Below, piece by piece: positions 1-8,107 of a stretch of 64,000 bases of DNA. The translations under genes were made by a program, and so were the position numbers. The notes below the pieces were generated by a model that saw nothing but the letters and a program-made list of their open reading frames with translations, did not search any database and was not told the origin of the DNA. The DNA comes from Streptomyces sp. SID13726 (GTDB lineage Bacteria > Actinomycetota > Actinomycetes > Streptomycetales > Streptomycetaceae): positions 175,568-239,567 of the forward strand of contig NZ_JAAGLY010000015.1 in NCBI RefSeq assembly GCF_010548375.1, written 5' to 3'. Each line of letters opens with the position of its first letter. The first letter of the stretch is position 1.

Positions 1-702
1 CGGGCCGTCACCGCCGTGGCCGCCGCCGGGATCACCCCGTCCGCGCTGGAGCTGATCGACCGGTACTGCCTCGAAGCGGTCGACGCCTGGAAGCGGATGG
101 GCCTGTCGACCGAGGCCGACGTCGTCCTGCTGGGCCGCACCGACGCACCCGGCCGGGCGGGCGAGGAGGAGGCCGAGACCATGCGGCGCTGCTTCGCGGA
201 GGCCGGCGCCGGCTGGGCCGCCCGCTCCACCGACCCCCAGGAGGCGGACGCCCTGTTCGAGGCCCGGCGCCTGGCCTATCCGGCGCTGGAGCGGCTCGGC
301 CCGGTCCTCACCGAGGACGTGTGCGTGCCGAAGGCCGCCGTACCGGAGATGCTCGGCCGCATCCACGCCATCGCCGAACGCCACGGCACCCTCATCGCCA
401 ACATCGCGCACGCGGGCGACGGCAACCTCCACCCGCTGCTGATCACCGAACCGGGCGACGAGGCGGCACGGGTGCGGGCCCAGGCCGCCTTCCACGACAT
501 CATCGCCGAGGCCCTCGCCCTCGGCGGCACGGTCACCGGCGAACACGGCGTCGGACTGCTCAAGCGCGACGGGCTGCGCGCCGAGGTCGGCCCGGAGGTG
601 ATGGCCCTCAACCGGGCCGTCAAGGACGCCCTCGACCCGCGGGGCCTGCTCAACCCGGGCAAGGTGCTGGGCCCGCGAGCACCGCTCGGCACCCGGCACT
701 AA
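1..702 (+). CDS. FAD-linked oxidase, C-terminal part (GlcD-like), cut by window start
   Basis: The frame is open from base 1, so the gene begins upstream of the window and only about 233 C-terminal residues are present. The motif NIAHAGDGNLHP, followed by GTVTGEHGVGLLK and a terminal LNPGKVL, is characteristic of the C-terminal domain of FAD-linked oxidases such as the glycolate oxidase subunit GlcD and D-lactate dehydrogenases. The family oxidises 2-hydroxy acids using FAD bound by the missing N-terminal half. The exact substrate cannot be read from this fragment. It ends 10 bp before the OsmC gene, so the two may be co-transcribed. Confidence 0.85.
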   Translation, partial: RAVTAVAAAGITPSALELIDRYCLEAVDAWKRMGLSTEADVVLLGRTDAPGRAGEEEAETMRRCFAEAGAGWAARSTDPQEADALFEARRLAYPALERLGPVLTEDVCVPKAAVPEMLGRIHAIAERHGTLIANIAHAGDGNLHPLLITEPGDEAARVRAQAAFHDIIAEALALGGTVTGEHGVGLLKRDGLRAEVGPEVMALNRAVKDALDPRGLLNPGKVLGPRAPLGTRH

Positions 703-712
703 TGTCCTGTGC

Positions 713-1141
713 ATGAGCGAAGACACCGCGCGTTCCGTCACCGTCGAGCGCACCGCAGCCGGCCACTTCGTCGCCACCAACACCCGGGGCGGCACGATCG
801 CCTTCGGCACCGGCGGCGACAGCGAGTTCACCCCGGTCGAACTCCTGCTTGCCGCGCTCGGCGGCTGCTCGGCGGTGGACGTCGACCTCGCCACCGGCCG
901 GCACGCCGAACCCTCCGCGTTCACCGTCGAGGTGACCGGCGACAAGACCGCCGACGAACTCGGCAACCGGCTCACCGGCCTCGCGGTCACCTTCACCGTC
1001 ACCTTCCCGGACGGCGAGGGCGCCGAGCGTGCCCGCGCGATCCTGCCCCGCGCGGTGAAGACCTCCCACGACCGGCTCTGCACGGTCAGCCGCACGGTCG
1101 AGATCGGCACGCCCGTCACCACGACGGTGAAGGACGCCTGA
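713..1141 (+). CDS. OsmC family peroxiredoxin-like protein
   Basis: A 142-residue protein with the two family cysteines in their usual settings: GGCSAVD near residue 51 and DRLCTVSRT near residue 122. OsmC/Ohr proteins are cytoplasmic thiol peroxidases that reduce organic hydroperoxides. This one is closer to OsmC/YhfA than to Ohr because the C-terminal half carries the RLCTVSRT form. The ATG start sits 10 bp after the stop of the oxidase gene. Confidence 0.85.
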   Translation: MSEDTARSVTVERTAAGHFVATNTRGGTIAFGTGGDSEFTPVELLLAALGGCSAVDVDLATGRHAEPSAFTVEVTGDKTADELGNRLTGLAVTFTVTFPDGEGAERARAILPRAVKTSHDRLCTVSRTVEIGTPVTTTVKDA

Positions 1142-1194
1142 CCGCACCTCACGGGGGAGAGGGCCTGGTCGCACCACCCCTGGACCGAGCTGGG

Positions 1195-1213
1195 TAAGGT
1201 TAGGCTAACCTTC
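1195..1213 (+). promoter_or_regulatory. iron box (DtxR/DmdR-type operator) before siderophore ABC operon
   Basis: TAAGGTTAGGCTAACCTTC closely matches the 19-bp palindromic iron box bound by DmdR/DtxR repressors in actinobacteria (consensus TTAGGTTAGGCTMACCTAA). It ends only 4 bp before the GTG of the downstream ATPase. Iron-loaded repressor would therefore cover the transcription start, and the first gene may be translated with little or no leader. Confidence 0.85.
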
Positions 1214-1217
1214 GGTC

Positions 1218-2090
1218 GTGAGTTCTGGTGAAGAGACGACCGAGCCCTCCCGCCCGCCCGGCCAACAGCTGAGCGCCCGGGACGTGACCGTCGCGTACGA
1301 CGGCACCGACGTCGTGCACGACGCGGCGATCACGCTCCGGCCCGGCCTGGTGACCGCCCTCGTCGGCCCCAACGGCAGCGGCAAGTCCACCCTGTTGCGT
1401 GCCCTGGCCCGGCTGCGGCCCGCCCGCACCGCCGCACTCACCCTGACCGGCGAGGACGGCGCCGTGAGCGACGGGCTCGCGCTGACGGCCCGTGACTTCT
1501 CCCGCCGCGTCGCTCTGCTGACCCAGGGACGCCCCACACCGAGCGGCCTGACCGTGCGGGACATCGTCGAGTTCGGCCGCTACCCCTACCGCGGCCGCTG
1601 GGGCCGGGCGGACCCCGAGGGCACGGCGGCCGTACGCCGGGCGATGGCCATGACCGACGTCGAGACCCTCGCCGGACGCGGCGCCGAGTACCTCTCCGGC
1701 GGCCAGCTCCAGCGCGTGTGGCTCGCGAGCTGCCTCGCCCAGGACACCGGCGTCCTGCTCCTCGACGAACCCACGACCTACCTCGACCTGCGCTACCAGG
1801 TCGAACTCCTCGACCTGGTGAGGGACCTGGCCGACGACCACGGCATCGCCGTCGGCGTCGTCCTGCACGACCTGGACCAGGCCGCCGCCGTCGCCGACCG
1901 GATCGCCCTCCTGCACGAGGGCCGCATCGTCGCCGACGGCCCGCCCGCCGAGGTCCTCACCGCCGAACGGCTCACCGCCGCCTACGGCATCCGCGTCGAC
2001 GTCGACACCGACCCCCTGACCGGCCTGCTGCGCACCCGCGCCGTCGGCCGCCACCACGCCCGCACCGAAAGGCTCAGTGCCACCTCATGA
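1218..2090 (+). CDS. iron-siderophore ABC transporter ATP-binding protein
   Basis: A 290-residue ATPase with Walker A GPNGSGKST at residues 50-58, signature LSGGQ at 159-163 and Walker B VLLLDEP at 179-185, followed by the H-loop in VLHDLDQ. The pattern is that of FepC/FhuC-type ATPases that power ferric-siderophore import. The start is GTG, directly after the iron box. The stop overlaps the ATG of the binding protein (ATGA), so they are translationally coupled. Iron repression via the upstream box is likely. Confidence 0.93.
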   Translation: MSSGEETTEPSRPPGQQLSARDVTVAYDGTDVVHDAAITLRPGLVTALVGPNGSGKSTLLRALARLRPARTAALTLTGEDGAVSDGLALTARDFSRRVALLTQGRPTPSGLTVRDIVEFGRYPYRGRWGRADPEGTAAVRRAMAMTDVETLAGRGAEYLSGGQLQRVWLASCLAQDTGVLLLDEPTTYLDLRYQVELLDLVRDLADDHGIAVGVVLHDLDQAAAVADRIALLHEGRIVADGPPAEVLTAERLTAAYGIRVDVDTDPLTGLLRTRAVGRHHARTERLSATS

Positions 2091-3061
2091 GACGACGCCT
2101 GCTCATCGCCCTCGCCGCCGCCGCCGCCGCCCTCGCCCTGGCCGGCTGCGGTACGACCGAGCCCGCCGCCGACGACACCGCCCCGAGCGCCCGGAGCATC
2201 ACCCTCACCGACGCGAGCGGTGCCAAGGTGACCCTCGACGGACCCGCCGAGAAGGTCGTCGGCACCGAGTGGGACGTCGTCGAACACCTCGTCTCCCTCG
2301 GCGTCCAGCCCGTCGGCGTCGCCGACATCAAGGGCTACACCGCCTGGGACACCGCCGCCCCGCTGACCGGCTCGCCCAAGGACATCGGCACCCGCGGCGA
2401 ACCCAGCATGGACACCATCGCCTCGCTCTCCCCGGACCTCATCGTCGCCAACGACGACCTCTCGGACGCCGTCCTCAAGCAGCTCCGCAAGGTCGCCCCC
2501 GTCCTGGAGATCCGCTCCGCGCGGGCCTCCGACCAGATCGGGCAGATGGAGACCAACCTCGACCTCATCGCCGAGGCCACCGGCACCACGGACCGTGCCG
2601 AGACCCTGAAGAAGGACTTCGACGCCAAGCTCGCCGAGGGCAGGAAGGCCCTCGCCGACGCCGGGCTCGCCGGCCGCGGGATCGCCTTCGGGGACGGCTA
2701 CGTCGCCTCCAACCAGGTCTCCATCCGCCCCTACACCAGCGGTTCGCTGATCGGGGACGTCAACGACGCGATCGGCCTGAAGAACGCCTGGAAGGCCAAG
2801 GGCGACGAGAAGTACGGCCTCGCCACCACGGATGTCGAAGGACTTACGGGCCTCGGGGACGTCGAGTTCGCCTACATAGGCAACGACGCCGACGGCAGCG
2901 ACCCCTTCACGGTCGACCTCGCGAAGAACGCGGTGTGGAAGGGCCTGCCCTTCGTGAAGAAGGGCAACGTGCACCGACTGCCCGACGGCATCTGGATGTT
3001 CGGCGGCCCCAAGTCCATGGAGGCGTACGTCGACGCCCTGGTCGCGGCCCTGACGAAGTAG
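2087..3061 (+). CDS. iron-siderophore ABC transporter substrate-binding lipoprotein
   Basis: A 324-residue protein beginning with a lipoprotein signal: positively charged MRRR, an alanine/leucine-rich core and lipobox LAGC with the lipidated cysteine at residue 21. The rest is a type III periplasmic binding protein fold (VVGTEWDVVEHLVSLGVQ, then GEPSMDTIASLSPDLIV) as in FecB/FhuD. It should capture ferric siderophore at the outer face of the membrane and deliver it to the permease encoded next. The ATG chosen here overlaps the stop of the ATPase and gives a proper signal peptide. Longer in-frame upstream codons would only read antisense-like arginine-rich sequence. Confidence 0.92.
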   Translation: MRRRLLIALAAAAAALALAGCGTTEPAADDTAPSARSITLTDASGAKVTLDGPAEKVVGTEWDVVEHLVSLGVQPVGVADIKGYTAWDTAAPLTGSPKDIGTRGEPSMDTIASLSPDLIVANDDLSDAVLKQLRKVAPVLEIRSARASDQIGQMETNLDLIAEATGTTDRAETLKKDFDAKLAEGRKALADAGLAGRGIAFGDGYVASNQVSIRPYTSGSLIGDVNDAIGLKNAWKAKGDEKYGLATTDVEGLTGLGDVEFAYIGNDADGSDPFTVDLAKNAVWKGLPFVKKGNVHRLPDGIWMFGGPKSMEAYVDALVAALTK

Positions 3062-3065
3062 CGAG

Positions 3066-5132
3066 ATGACCGTCACCGCACCCGCTCCCACCACCGGCGC
3101 GCCGGCCGTCACCGCCAGGACGGGCGCGACCGCGGTGACGGCCGCCCTCGTCCTGCTGGTCGCCGCCCTCGCGGTCGTCGACATCACCCAGGGCACCGCG
3201 GCCGTCGGCCCAGCCGAGGTGTGGAAGGCCCTCACCGGCCGCGCCGACACCGCCGACGCGTCCGTCGTCATCGCGTCCCGGCTGCCCAGGATGACCGCGG
3301 GACTGCTCGTCGGCGCCGCGCTCGGCACGGCGGGCGCCGCCCTGCAGGCCGTCAGCCGCAACGTCCTCGCCGCACCCGACACCCTCGCCGTCAACGCGGG
3401 CGCCTACTTCGCCCTCGGCCTGTTGACCGTCACCGGGGTCTCGCTGCCGCTGCTCGCCTCCTCCGGGGTGGCGTTCGCCGGCGGGCTCGCCGCGGCCGCC
3501 GTGGTCCTCGCCCTGTCCGGCCTCGGCACGGGCACCGTACGACTCGTGCTCGCAGGCAGCGCCCTCACCCTCGGACTGACCTCCTTGACCGAGGGACTGC
3601 TCCTGCTGTTCCCGCAGGAGACCGACGGCCTCTACCAATGGAGCCAGGGCAGCATCAGCCAGAACGGCTTCGACGGCGTGCTGCGGATGGCGCCCGTCGC
3701 ACTGATCGGCCTCGTCGGACTGCTGCTGGTCGCCCGCCGCGTGGACGCCCTGGCCCTCGGCGACGAGGCGGCCCAGGGCCTCGGCGTGCCGGTGCGGACC
3801 ACCAGGATCACCGTCGTCGTGCTCGCCTCGCTGCTGTCGGCGGCCGCGGTCACCCTCGCCGGACCCGTCGGCTTCGTCGGACTGTGCGCACCCGCGCTGC
3901 TCCGGCCGCTCGCCCGGCGCGTGCGGCCCTTCGTCCGCATCCGCCTCGGCCTGCCCGTCGCCGGACTCATCGGCGCCGCGCTGGTCCTCGGCGCGGACGT
4001 CCTGCTGCGCGCCACGGTCTCCGCCGAGGCCGCGGTCGCCGTCCCCACCGGAGTCGTCACCAGCATCCTCGGCGCACTCTTCCTCGTCGCCATGGCCCTG
4101 CGGCTGCGCGACACCGCCACCACCGGCGCACCCGAGCGCCTGCGCATCCCCACCCGGACCGTGTTCCTGGCGACGGTCACGACCCTGGCCGCCGCCCTCA
4201 TCGCCCTGACCGTCGCCGCGATCCTCCTCGGCGACACCGGACTCCTCCTCGGCGACGTCGCCAACTGGGCCCGGGGCACCGCCCGCCCGTCCATCTCCTT
4301 CGTCCTCGACACCCGCGTCCCCCGAGTCGTGGCCGCCCTCCTCGCGGGCGCCGCCCTCGCCCTGTCCGGCACCCTCGTCCAGGCCGTCACCCGCAACCCG
4401 CTCGCCGAACCCGGCATCCTCGGCGTGTCCGGGGGAGCGGCGCTCGGCGCTGTCCTCCTCGTCACCACGGCACCCTCGGCCGGGTCCTGGAGCGTGGCCG
4501 GTGCCGCCTTCGCGGGCGCCGCGGTCACCGCCGTCCTGGTGTTCGGCCTCGCCGCACGCGGCGGATTCGGACAGAACCGGCTCGTCCTCGTGGGCGTCGG
4601 CGTGTCCGCCGCCACGACCGCCCTCATCAGCCTGTTCATCGTCCTCACCGACCCCTTCAACGCCACCAAGGCCCTCACCTGGCTGTCCGGTTCCACCTAC
4701 GGCCGTACCCTGCCCGACGCCCTGCCCGTCGCCGGCGCCCTGGTACTGGGCATCGCCGTGGCCGTCGTACGGCGCGCCGAGCTGGACCTCGTGTCCCTCG
4801 ACGACGACACCCCCGCCCTGCTCGGCCTGCGGCTCGGACCCGCCCGGCTCGGCTTCCTGGCCGTCGCCGTGCTGCTCGGCGCCACCGCCGTCGCCGCCGC
4901 GGGCGCCGTCGGCTTCGTCGGACTGGTCGCCCCGCACGCGGCCCGCGCACTGGTCGGCCGCCGTCACGTCCGGGTCGTACCGGTCGCGCTGCTTCTGGGC
5001 GCCTCGCTGGTCTGCGCCGCCGACACCCTCGGCCGGACCGTCATCGCACCGGCCCAGCTCGGCGCCGGCCTCATGACGGCCGTCATCGGCACCCCGTACT
5101 TCCTGTACCTGCTGGTCCGCACCCGGCGCTGA
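3066..5132 (+). CDS. fused double FecCD-type iron-siderophore permease (FhuB-like)
   Basis: A 688-residue membrane protein with two tandem FecCD permease domains of about 330 residues each. The repeat is visible as paired motifs: ALGTAGAALQAVSRNVLAAPD then ALALSGTLVQAVTRNPLAEPG, and GPVGFVGLCAPALLRPL then GAVGFVGLVAPHAARAL. About 20 membrane helices are expected, so a single chain can form the whole channel, as in FhuB. It starts 4 bp after the lipoprotein gene and completes the iron-regulated operon. Confidence 0.93.
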   Translation: MTVTAPAPTTGAPAVTARTGATAVTAALVLLVAALAVVDITQGTAAVGPAEVWKALTGRADTADASVVIASRLPRMTAGLLVGAALGTAGAALQAVSRNVLAAPDTLAVNAGAYFALGLLTVTGVSLPLLASSGVAFAGGLAAAAVVLALSGLGTGTVRLVLAGSALTLGLTSLTEGLLLLFPQETDGLYQWSQGSISQNGFDGVLRMAPVALIGLVGLLLVARRVDALALGDEAAQGLGVPVRTTRITVVVLASLLSAAAVTLAGPVGFVGLCAPALLRPLARRVRPFVRIRLGLPVAGLIGAALVLGADVLLRATVSAEAAVAVPTGVVTSILGALFLVAMALRLRDTATTGAPERLRIPTRTVFLATVTTLAAALIALTVAAILLGDTGLLLGDVANWARGTARPSISFVLDTRVPRVVAALLAGAALALSGTLVQAVTRNPLAEPGILGVSGGAALGAVLLVTTAPSAGSWSVAGAAFAGAAVTAVLVFGLAARGGFGQNRLVLVGVGVSAATTALISLFIVLTDPFNATKALTWLSGSTYGRTLPDALPVAGALVLGIAVAVVRRAELDLVSLDDDTPALLGLRLGPARLGFLAVAVLLGATAVAAAGAVGFVGLVAPHAARALVGRRHVRVVPVALLLGASLVCAADTLGRTVIAPAQLGAGLMTAVIGTPYFLYLLVRTRR

Positions 5133-5185
5133 CCCGACGACGCCGACCCCGACGACAACCCCCCTGACCTGCGTACCCTGTCCCC

Positions 5186-6142
5186 GTGTCAGCCTCCCGC
5201 CTTCGTCGCGTCGCCGTGCTCGTCCTCGAAGGCGCCAAGCCCCTCGACGTCGGCATTCCCGCACAGGTGTTCACCACGCGCGCGAGCATGCCGTACGAGG
5301 TACGGCTGTGCGGCGCGGCACCCGGCCTGGTGAGCGGCGGGGACGGGCTGTCGTACCACGTCGCCGACGGCCTCGACGCGCTCGGCTGGGCGGACATCGT
5401 GTTCATCCCCGGCTACCGGTTCCCGGACCGCGAGGACCCGCCGCCGGACGTCGTCGAGGCACTGGTCGCCGCCCACCACAGGGGCGCGCGGCTCGCCGCC
5501 ATCTCGACCGGCGCCTTCGCCCTGGCCGCGACCGGCCTGCTCGACGGGCGCCGCGCCACCACCCACTGGCACTACACGAGGGCGCTCGCGGCCAAGCACC
5601 CCCTCGTCCGGGTCGACGAGAACGTCCTCTTCGTCGACGAGGGCAGCGTGCTCACCTCGGCCGGCGCCGCCTCCGGCATCGACCTGTGCCTGCACATCCT
5701 GCGCGGCGACCTCGGAGTGGCCGCCTCCAACCACGCCGCCCGGCGCCTGGTCGCCGCCCCCTACCGCAGCGGCGGCCAGGCCCAGTACGTGCCCCGCAGT
5801 GTGCCCGAACCGCTCGGCGAGCGCTTCGCCGCCACCCGCGAATGGGCCCTGCACCGCCTCGACGAACCCCTCACCCTCGACCTGCTCGCCCGGCAGGCCG
5901 CGGTCTCGCCGCGCACCTTCTCCCGGCGCTTCGTCGAGGAGACCGGGTACACGCCGATGCAGTGGGTCATGCGGGCCCGCATCGACATGGCCCGGGAACT
6001 GCTGGAGCGCTCGGAACGCAGCGTCGAGCAGATCGCCACCGACGTTGGCCTGGGCACCGGCTCGAACCTGCGCATGCACTTCCAGCGGATCCTCGGCACC
6101 ACGCCGAGCGAGTACCGCCGCACCTTCACCCGGGGCGAATAG
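5186..6142 (+). CDS. GlxA family transcriptional regulator (DJ-1/PfpI + AraC HTH)
   Basis: A 318-residue two-domain regulator. Residues 5-170 form a DJ-1/PfpI-like amidotransferase fold (ISTGAFALAATGLLDGRRATTHW), lacking the nucleophilic cysteine of active enzymes (STGAF instead of CxGxF), as is common in GlxA regulators. Residues about 215-315 carry two AraC helix-turn-helix motifs (LDLLARQAAVSPRTFSRRF and the second around EQIATDVGLGTGSNLRMHF). The ligand is unknown. It starts 53 bp after the siderophore permease, so read-through from that operon is possible. Confidence 0.9.
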   Translation: MSASRLRRVAVLVLEGAKPLDVGIPAQVFTTRASMPYEVRLCGAAPGLVSGGDGLSYHVADGLDALGWADIVFIPGYRFPDREDPPPDVVEALVAAHHRGARLAAISTGAFALAATGLLDGRRATTHWHYTRALAAKHPLVRVDENVLFVDEGSVLTSAGAASGIDLCLHILRGDLGVAASNHAARRLVAAPYRSGGQAQYVPRSVPEPLGERFAATREWALHRLDEPLTLDLLARQAAVSPRTFSRRFVEETGYTPMQWVMRARIDMARELLERSERSVEQIATDVGLGTGSNLRMHFQRILGTTPSEYRRTFTRGE

Positions 6143-6162
6143 GCCGGTGGCCCGGTGCGGCG

Positions 6163-6199
6163 GTGGCGCGATCCTTGTGAACCGTGGCGATCGCGCCAC
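6163..6199. terminator. 11-bp inverted repeat between glxA-type gene and gap
   Basis: GTGGCGCGATC at 6163-6173 is perfectly complementary to GATCGCGCCAC at 6189-6199 with a 15-nt loop. It lies 20 bp after the stop of the regulator and 57 bp before the gap ATG. It may be a terminator or part of the gap leader; there is no T-run, which is normal for Streptomyces. Confidence 0.5.
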
Positions 6200-6255
6200 T
6201 GTCAGCGGCCCAGGCCGTGCGCGAGCCTGGTGGCCATAGGGAAGGGACACCATTC

Positions 6256-7254
6256 ATGACTCGCATCGCCATCAACGGATTCGGCCGCATCGGACGCAAC
6301 GTGCTGCGCGCACTCCTCGAGCGCGACAGCGCCCTGGAGATCGTCGCCGTCAACGACCTCACCGAGCCCGCCGCCCTCGCGCGGCTCCTGGCCTACGACA
6401 GCACGGCCGGCCGCCCCGGCCGCCCGGTGACCGTGGACGGCAACACCCTTGTCGTGGACGGCCGTCGCATCACCGTGCTCGCCGAGCGGGAGCCCGCCCA
6501 GCTGCCCTGGGCCGAACTCGGCGTCGACATCGTCCTGGAGGCCACCGGCCGGTTCACATCCGCCAAGGCCGCCCGCGCCCACCTCGACGCGGGCGCGCGC
6601 AAGGTTCTCGTCAGCGCGCCCTCCGACGGCGCCGACGTCACCCTCGCCTACGGCGTCAACACCAATGCCTACGACCCGGATCTGCACACGATCGTCTCCA
6701 ACGCCTCCTGCACGACCAACGCGCTCGCGCCGCTGGCCCAGGTGCTCGACGAACTCGCCGGTATCGAGCACGGGTTCATGACGACGGTGCACGCCTACAC
6801 CCAGGAGCAGAACCTCCAGGACGGCCCGCACCGCGACGCCCGCCGCGCCCGCGCCGCCGGTGTCAACATCGTGCCCACCACCACGGGTGCCGCCAAGGCG
6901 ATCGGCCACGTGCTGCCCAACCTGGACGGCAAGCTGTCCGGCGACTCGATCCGCGTCCCGGTGCCGGTCGGCTCGATGGTCGAGCTCAACACGACCGTCG
7001 CCCGCGAGGTGACGCGCGAGGACGTACTGGCCGCGTACCGCACCGCCGCCGAAGGCCCCCTCGCCGGAGTCCTCGAGTACTCGGAGGACCCGCTGGTCTC
7101 GTCCGACATCACGGGCAACCCCGCCTCGTCGATCTTCGACTCCGAGCTCACCCGCGTGGACGGCCGGCACGTCAAGGTGGTCGCCTGGTACGACAACGAG
7201 TGGGGCTTCTCCAACCGCGTGATCGACACGCTGGAACTGCTCGCGCAGGGCTGA
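6256..7254 (+). CDS. gap: type I glyceraldehyde-3-phosphate dehydrogenase
   Basis: A 332-residue protein with the N-terminal NAD fold INGFGRIGRN, the catalytic motif SNASCTTNALAPL (nucleophilic cysteine at residue 152) and the terminal WYDNEWGFSNRV. It oxidises glyceraldehyde-3-phosphate to 1,3-bisphosphoglycerate in glycolysis. The ATG at 6256 follows GAAGGGA and gives the standard N-terminus; an earlier in-frame start would add 24 atypical residues. The gene stands alone, without pgk or tpiA, so it is probably a second gap copy rather than the central glycolytic operon copy. Confidence 0.95.
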   Translation: MTRIAINGFGRIGRNVLRALLERDSALEIVAVNDLTEPAALARLLAYDSTAGRPGRPVTVDGNTLVVDGRRITVLAEREPAQLPWAELGVDIVLEATGRFTSAKAARAHLDAGARKVLVSAPSDGADVTLAYGVNTNAYDPDLHTIVSNASCTTNALAPLAQVLDELAGIEHGFMTTVHAYTQEQNLQDGPHRDARRARAAGVNIVPTTTGAAKAIGHVLPNLDGKLSGDSIRVPVPVGSMVELNTTVAREVTREDVLAAYRTAAEGPLAGVLEYSEDPLVSSDITGNPASSIFDSELTRVDGRHVKVVAWYDNEWGFSNRVIDTLELLAQG

Positions 7255-7268
7255 GACAGCCGCCTCCC

Positions 7269-7302
7269 GACGGGTGCCGATCCCGCCCCCCCGGCACCCG
7301 TC
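7269..7302. terminator. GC-rich hairpin terminator after gap
   Basis: GACGGGTGCCG at 7269-7279 pairs perfectly with CGGCACCCGTC at 7292-7302 around a C-rich 12-nt loop. It lies 15 bp after the gap stop codon, a typical Streptomyces intrinsic terminator position. It also marks the end of homology of the converging pseudogene. Confidence 0.8.
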
Positions 7303-7304
7303 GA

Positions 7305-7900
7305 ACTCCCGCTGGAGGAACGGCGTTCCGGCGTCCGGCCCCGACAACACCCGGCCGTACAGCTCCAGATCGGTGGCCGGGTTGACGAACGAGTGCGGGT
7401 TCAGCGCGTTCAGATCCCGCACCGCCCGCTGCACCGGCACCTCCCGGTGCAGGGACGACGCTCCGGACGCGGACCCGATCAGGTCCACGGCCTCCTTGCA
7501 CAGCCGGGCCGCATAGCCGCACTGCCCCCGGATCCGGGCCCGCTCCTCCGGCACACGGACGCCATGAGCGACGACACTGTTGCTGCCGCTCCCGGTGAGA
7601 CCGGAGACGTCCCAGTCGTCGAGCACCTCCAGCTCGGCCATCGGAACGGCCGCCCACAGCAGTTCGGGCGGGTGACCGTCCCGACCGTCCCCCGACCCGG
7701 CCACGGCGGTCAGCAGATGCCAGTCGGCGTCCTGGCAGCCGGTGGCGAACGAAGACGTCCCGTCGACCACGTAACCCCCGTCCACCAGAAGGGCCTTGGC
7801 GCTCGGGAAGAGGGTGCCGCCGATCCGTACGTCCGGGCCGGTGAAGATCTCGTCCTGCGCCTCGTCGGGGAAGAGCGCCGCGATGAACGCGCACCCTGGG
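7305..7900 (-). pseudogene. remnant of acyl-CoA dehydrogenase-like flavin monooxygenase
   Basis: Read on the minus strand, about 195 residues have the character of the C-terminal half of acyl-CoA-dehydrogenase-fold monooxygenases. They run from AFIAALFPDEAQDEIF through LLVDGGYVVDGTSSFATGC to a tail with HREVPVQRAVRDLNALNPHS and ELYGRVLSGPDAGTPFL. The N-terminal half is absent: beyond about 7900 the frame runs into unrelated sequence. No stop codon follows GTPFL; the frame continues antisense into gap. It is therefore a 5'- and 3'-truncated relic. Confidence 0.7.
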
Positions 7901-7965
7901 GCCGGCCGACTCTGTCGAAAAACATCGGAGGGGTCAAGGGGGCGACGCAGGGCTACTGACCTGCG

Positions 7966-7979
7966 AATCAGTACTGATT
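7966..7979. promoter_or_regulatory. 14-bp perfect palindrome upstream of glycosidase operon
   Basis: AATCAGTACTGATT is a perfect dyad in otherwise noncoding DNA about 50 bp upstream of the -35 hexamer of the glycosidase promoter. It could be a second regulator site. Its protein is unknown. Confidence 0.35.
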
Positions 7980-8029
7980 TAGCCCATGAATAACCAACCC
8001 ATCTTGTGATTCACGGCAAGTCACGGTCA

Positions 8030-8080
8030 TTGACAGGTACACGAAGGCCTCCTAGGTTCCCCGATACACCCGATGTATCG
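8030..8080 (+). promoter_or_regulatory. sigma-70 type promoter with overlapping operator before GH95-like gene
   Basis: TTGACA at 8030-8035 and TAGGTT at 8053-8058 are separated by 17 bp, a good vegetative promoter. Immediately downstream, at 8062-8080, lies the dyad CGATACACCCGATGTATCG (7-bp arms CGATACA/TGTATCG, 5-bp spacer), which would cover the transcription start near 8065. The arrangement suggests repression by a sugar-responsive regulator of GntR or LacI type. No such regulator gene is adjacent. Confidence 0.7.
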
Positions 8081-8107
8081 AGGATCCGTCAGGTCTGGAG
8101 GACAACG

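Noticed and set aside
2907..5264. 785-codon minus-strand open frame opposite the permease
   Set aside because: Gly/Asp/Arg-rich antisense shadow of the FecCD permease gene; no motifs and typical of GC-rich complementary frames.
6202..7785. 527-codon minus-strand frame covering gap
   Set aside because: Only its first third (above 7305) has monooxygenase content; the rest is antisense to gap.
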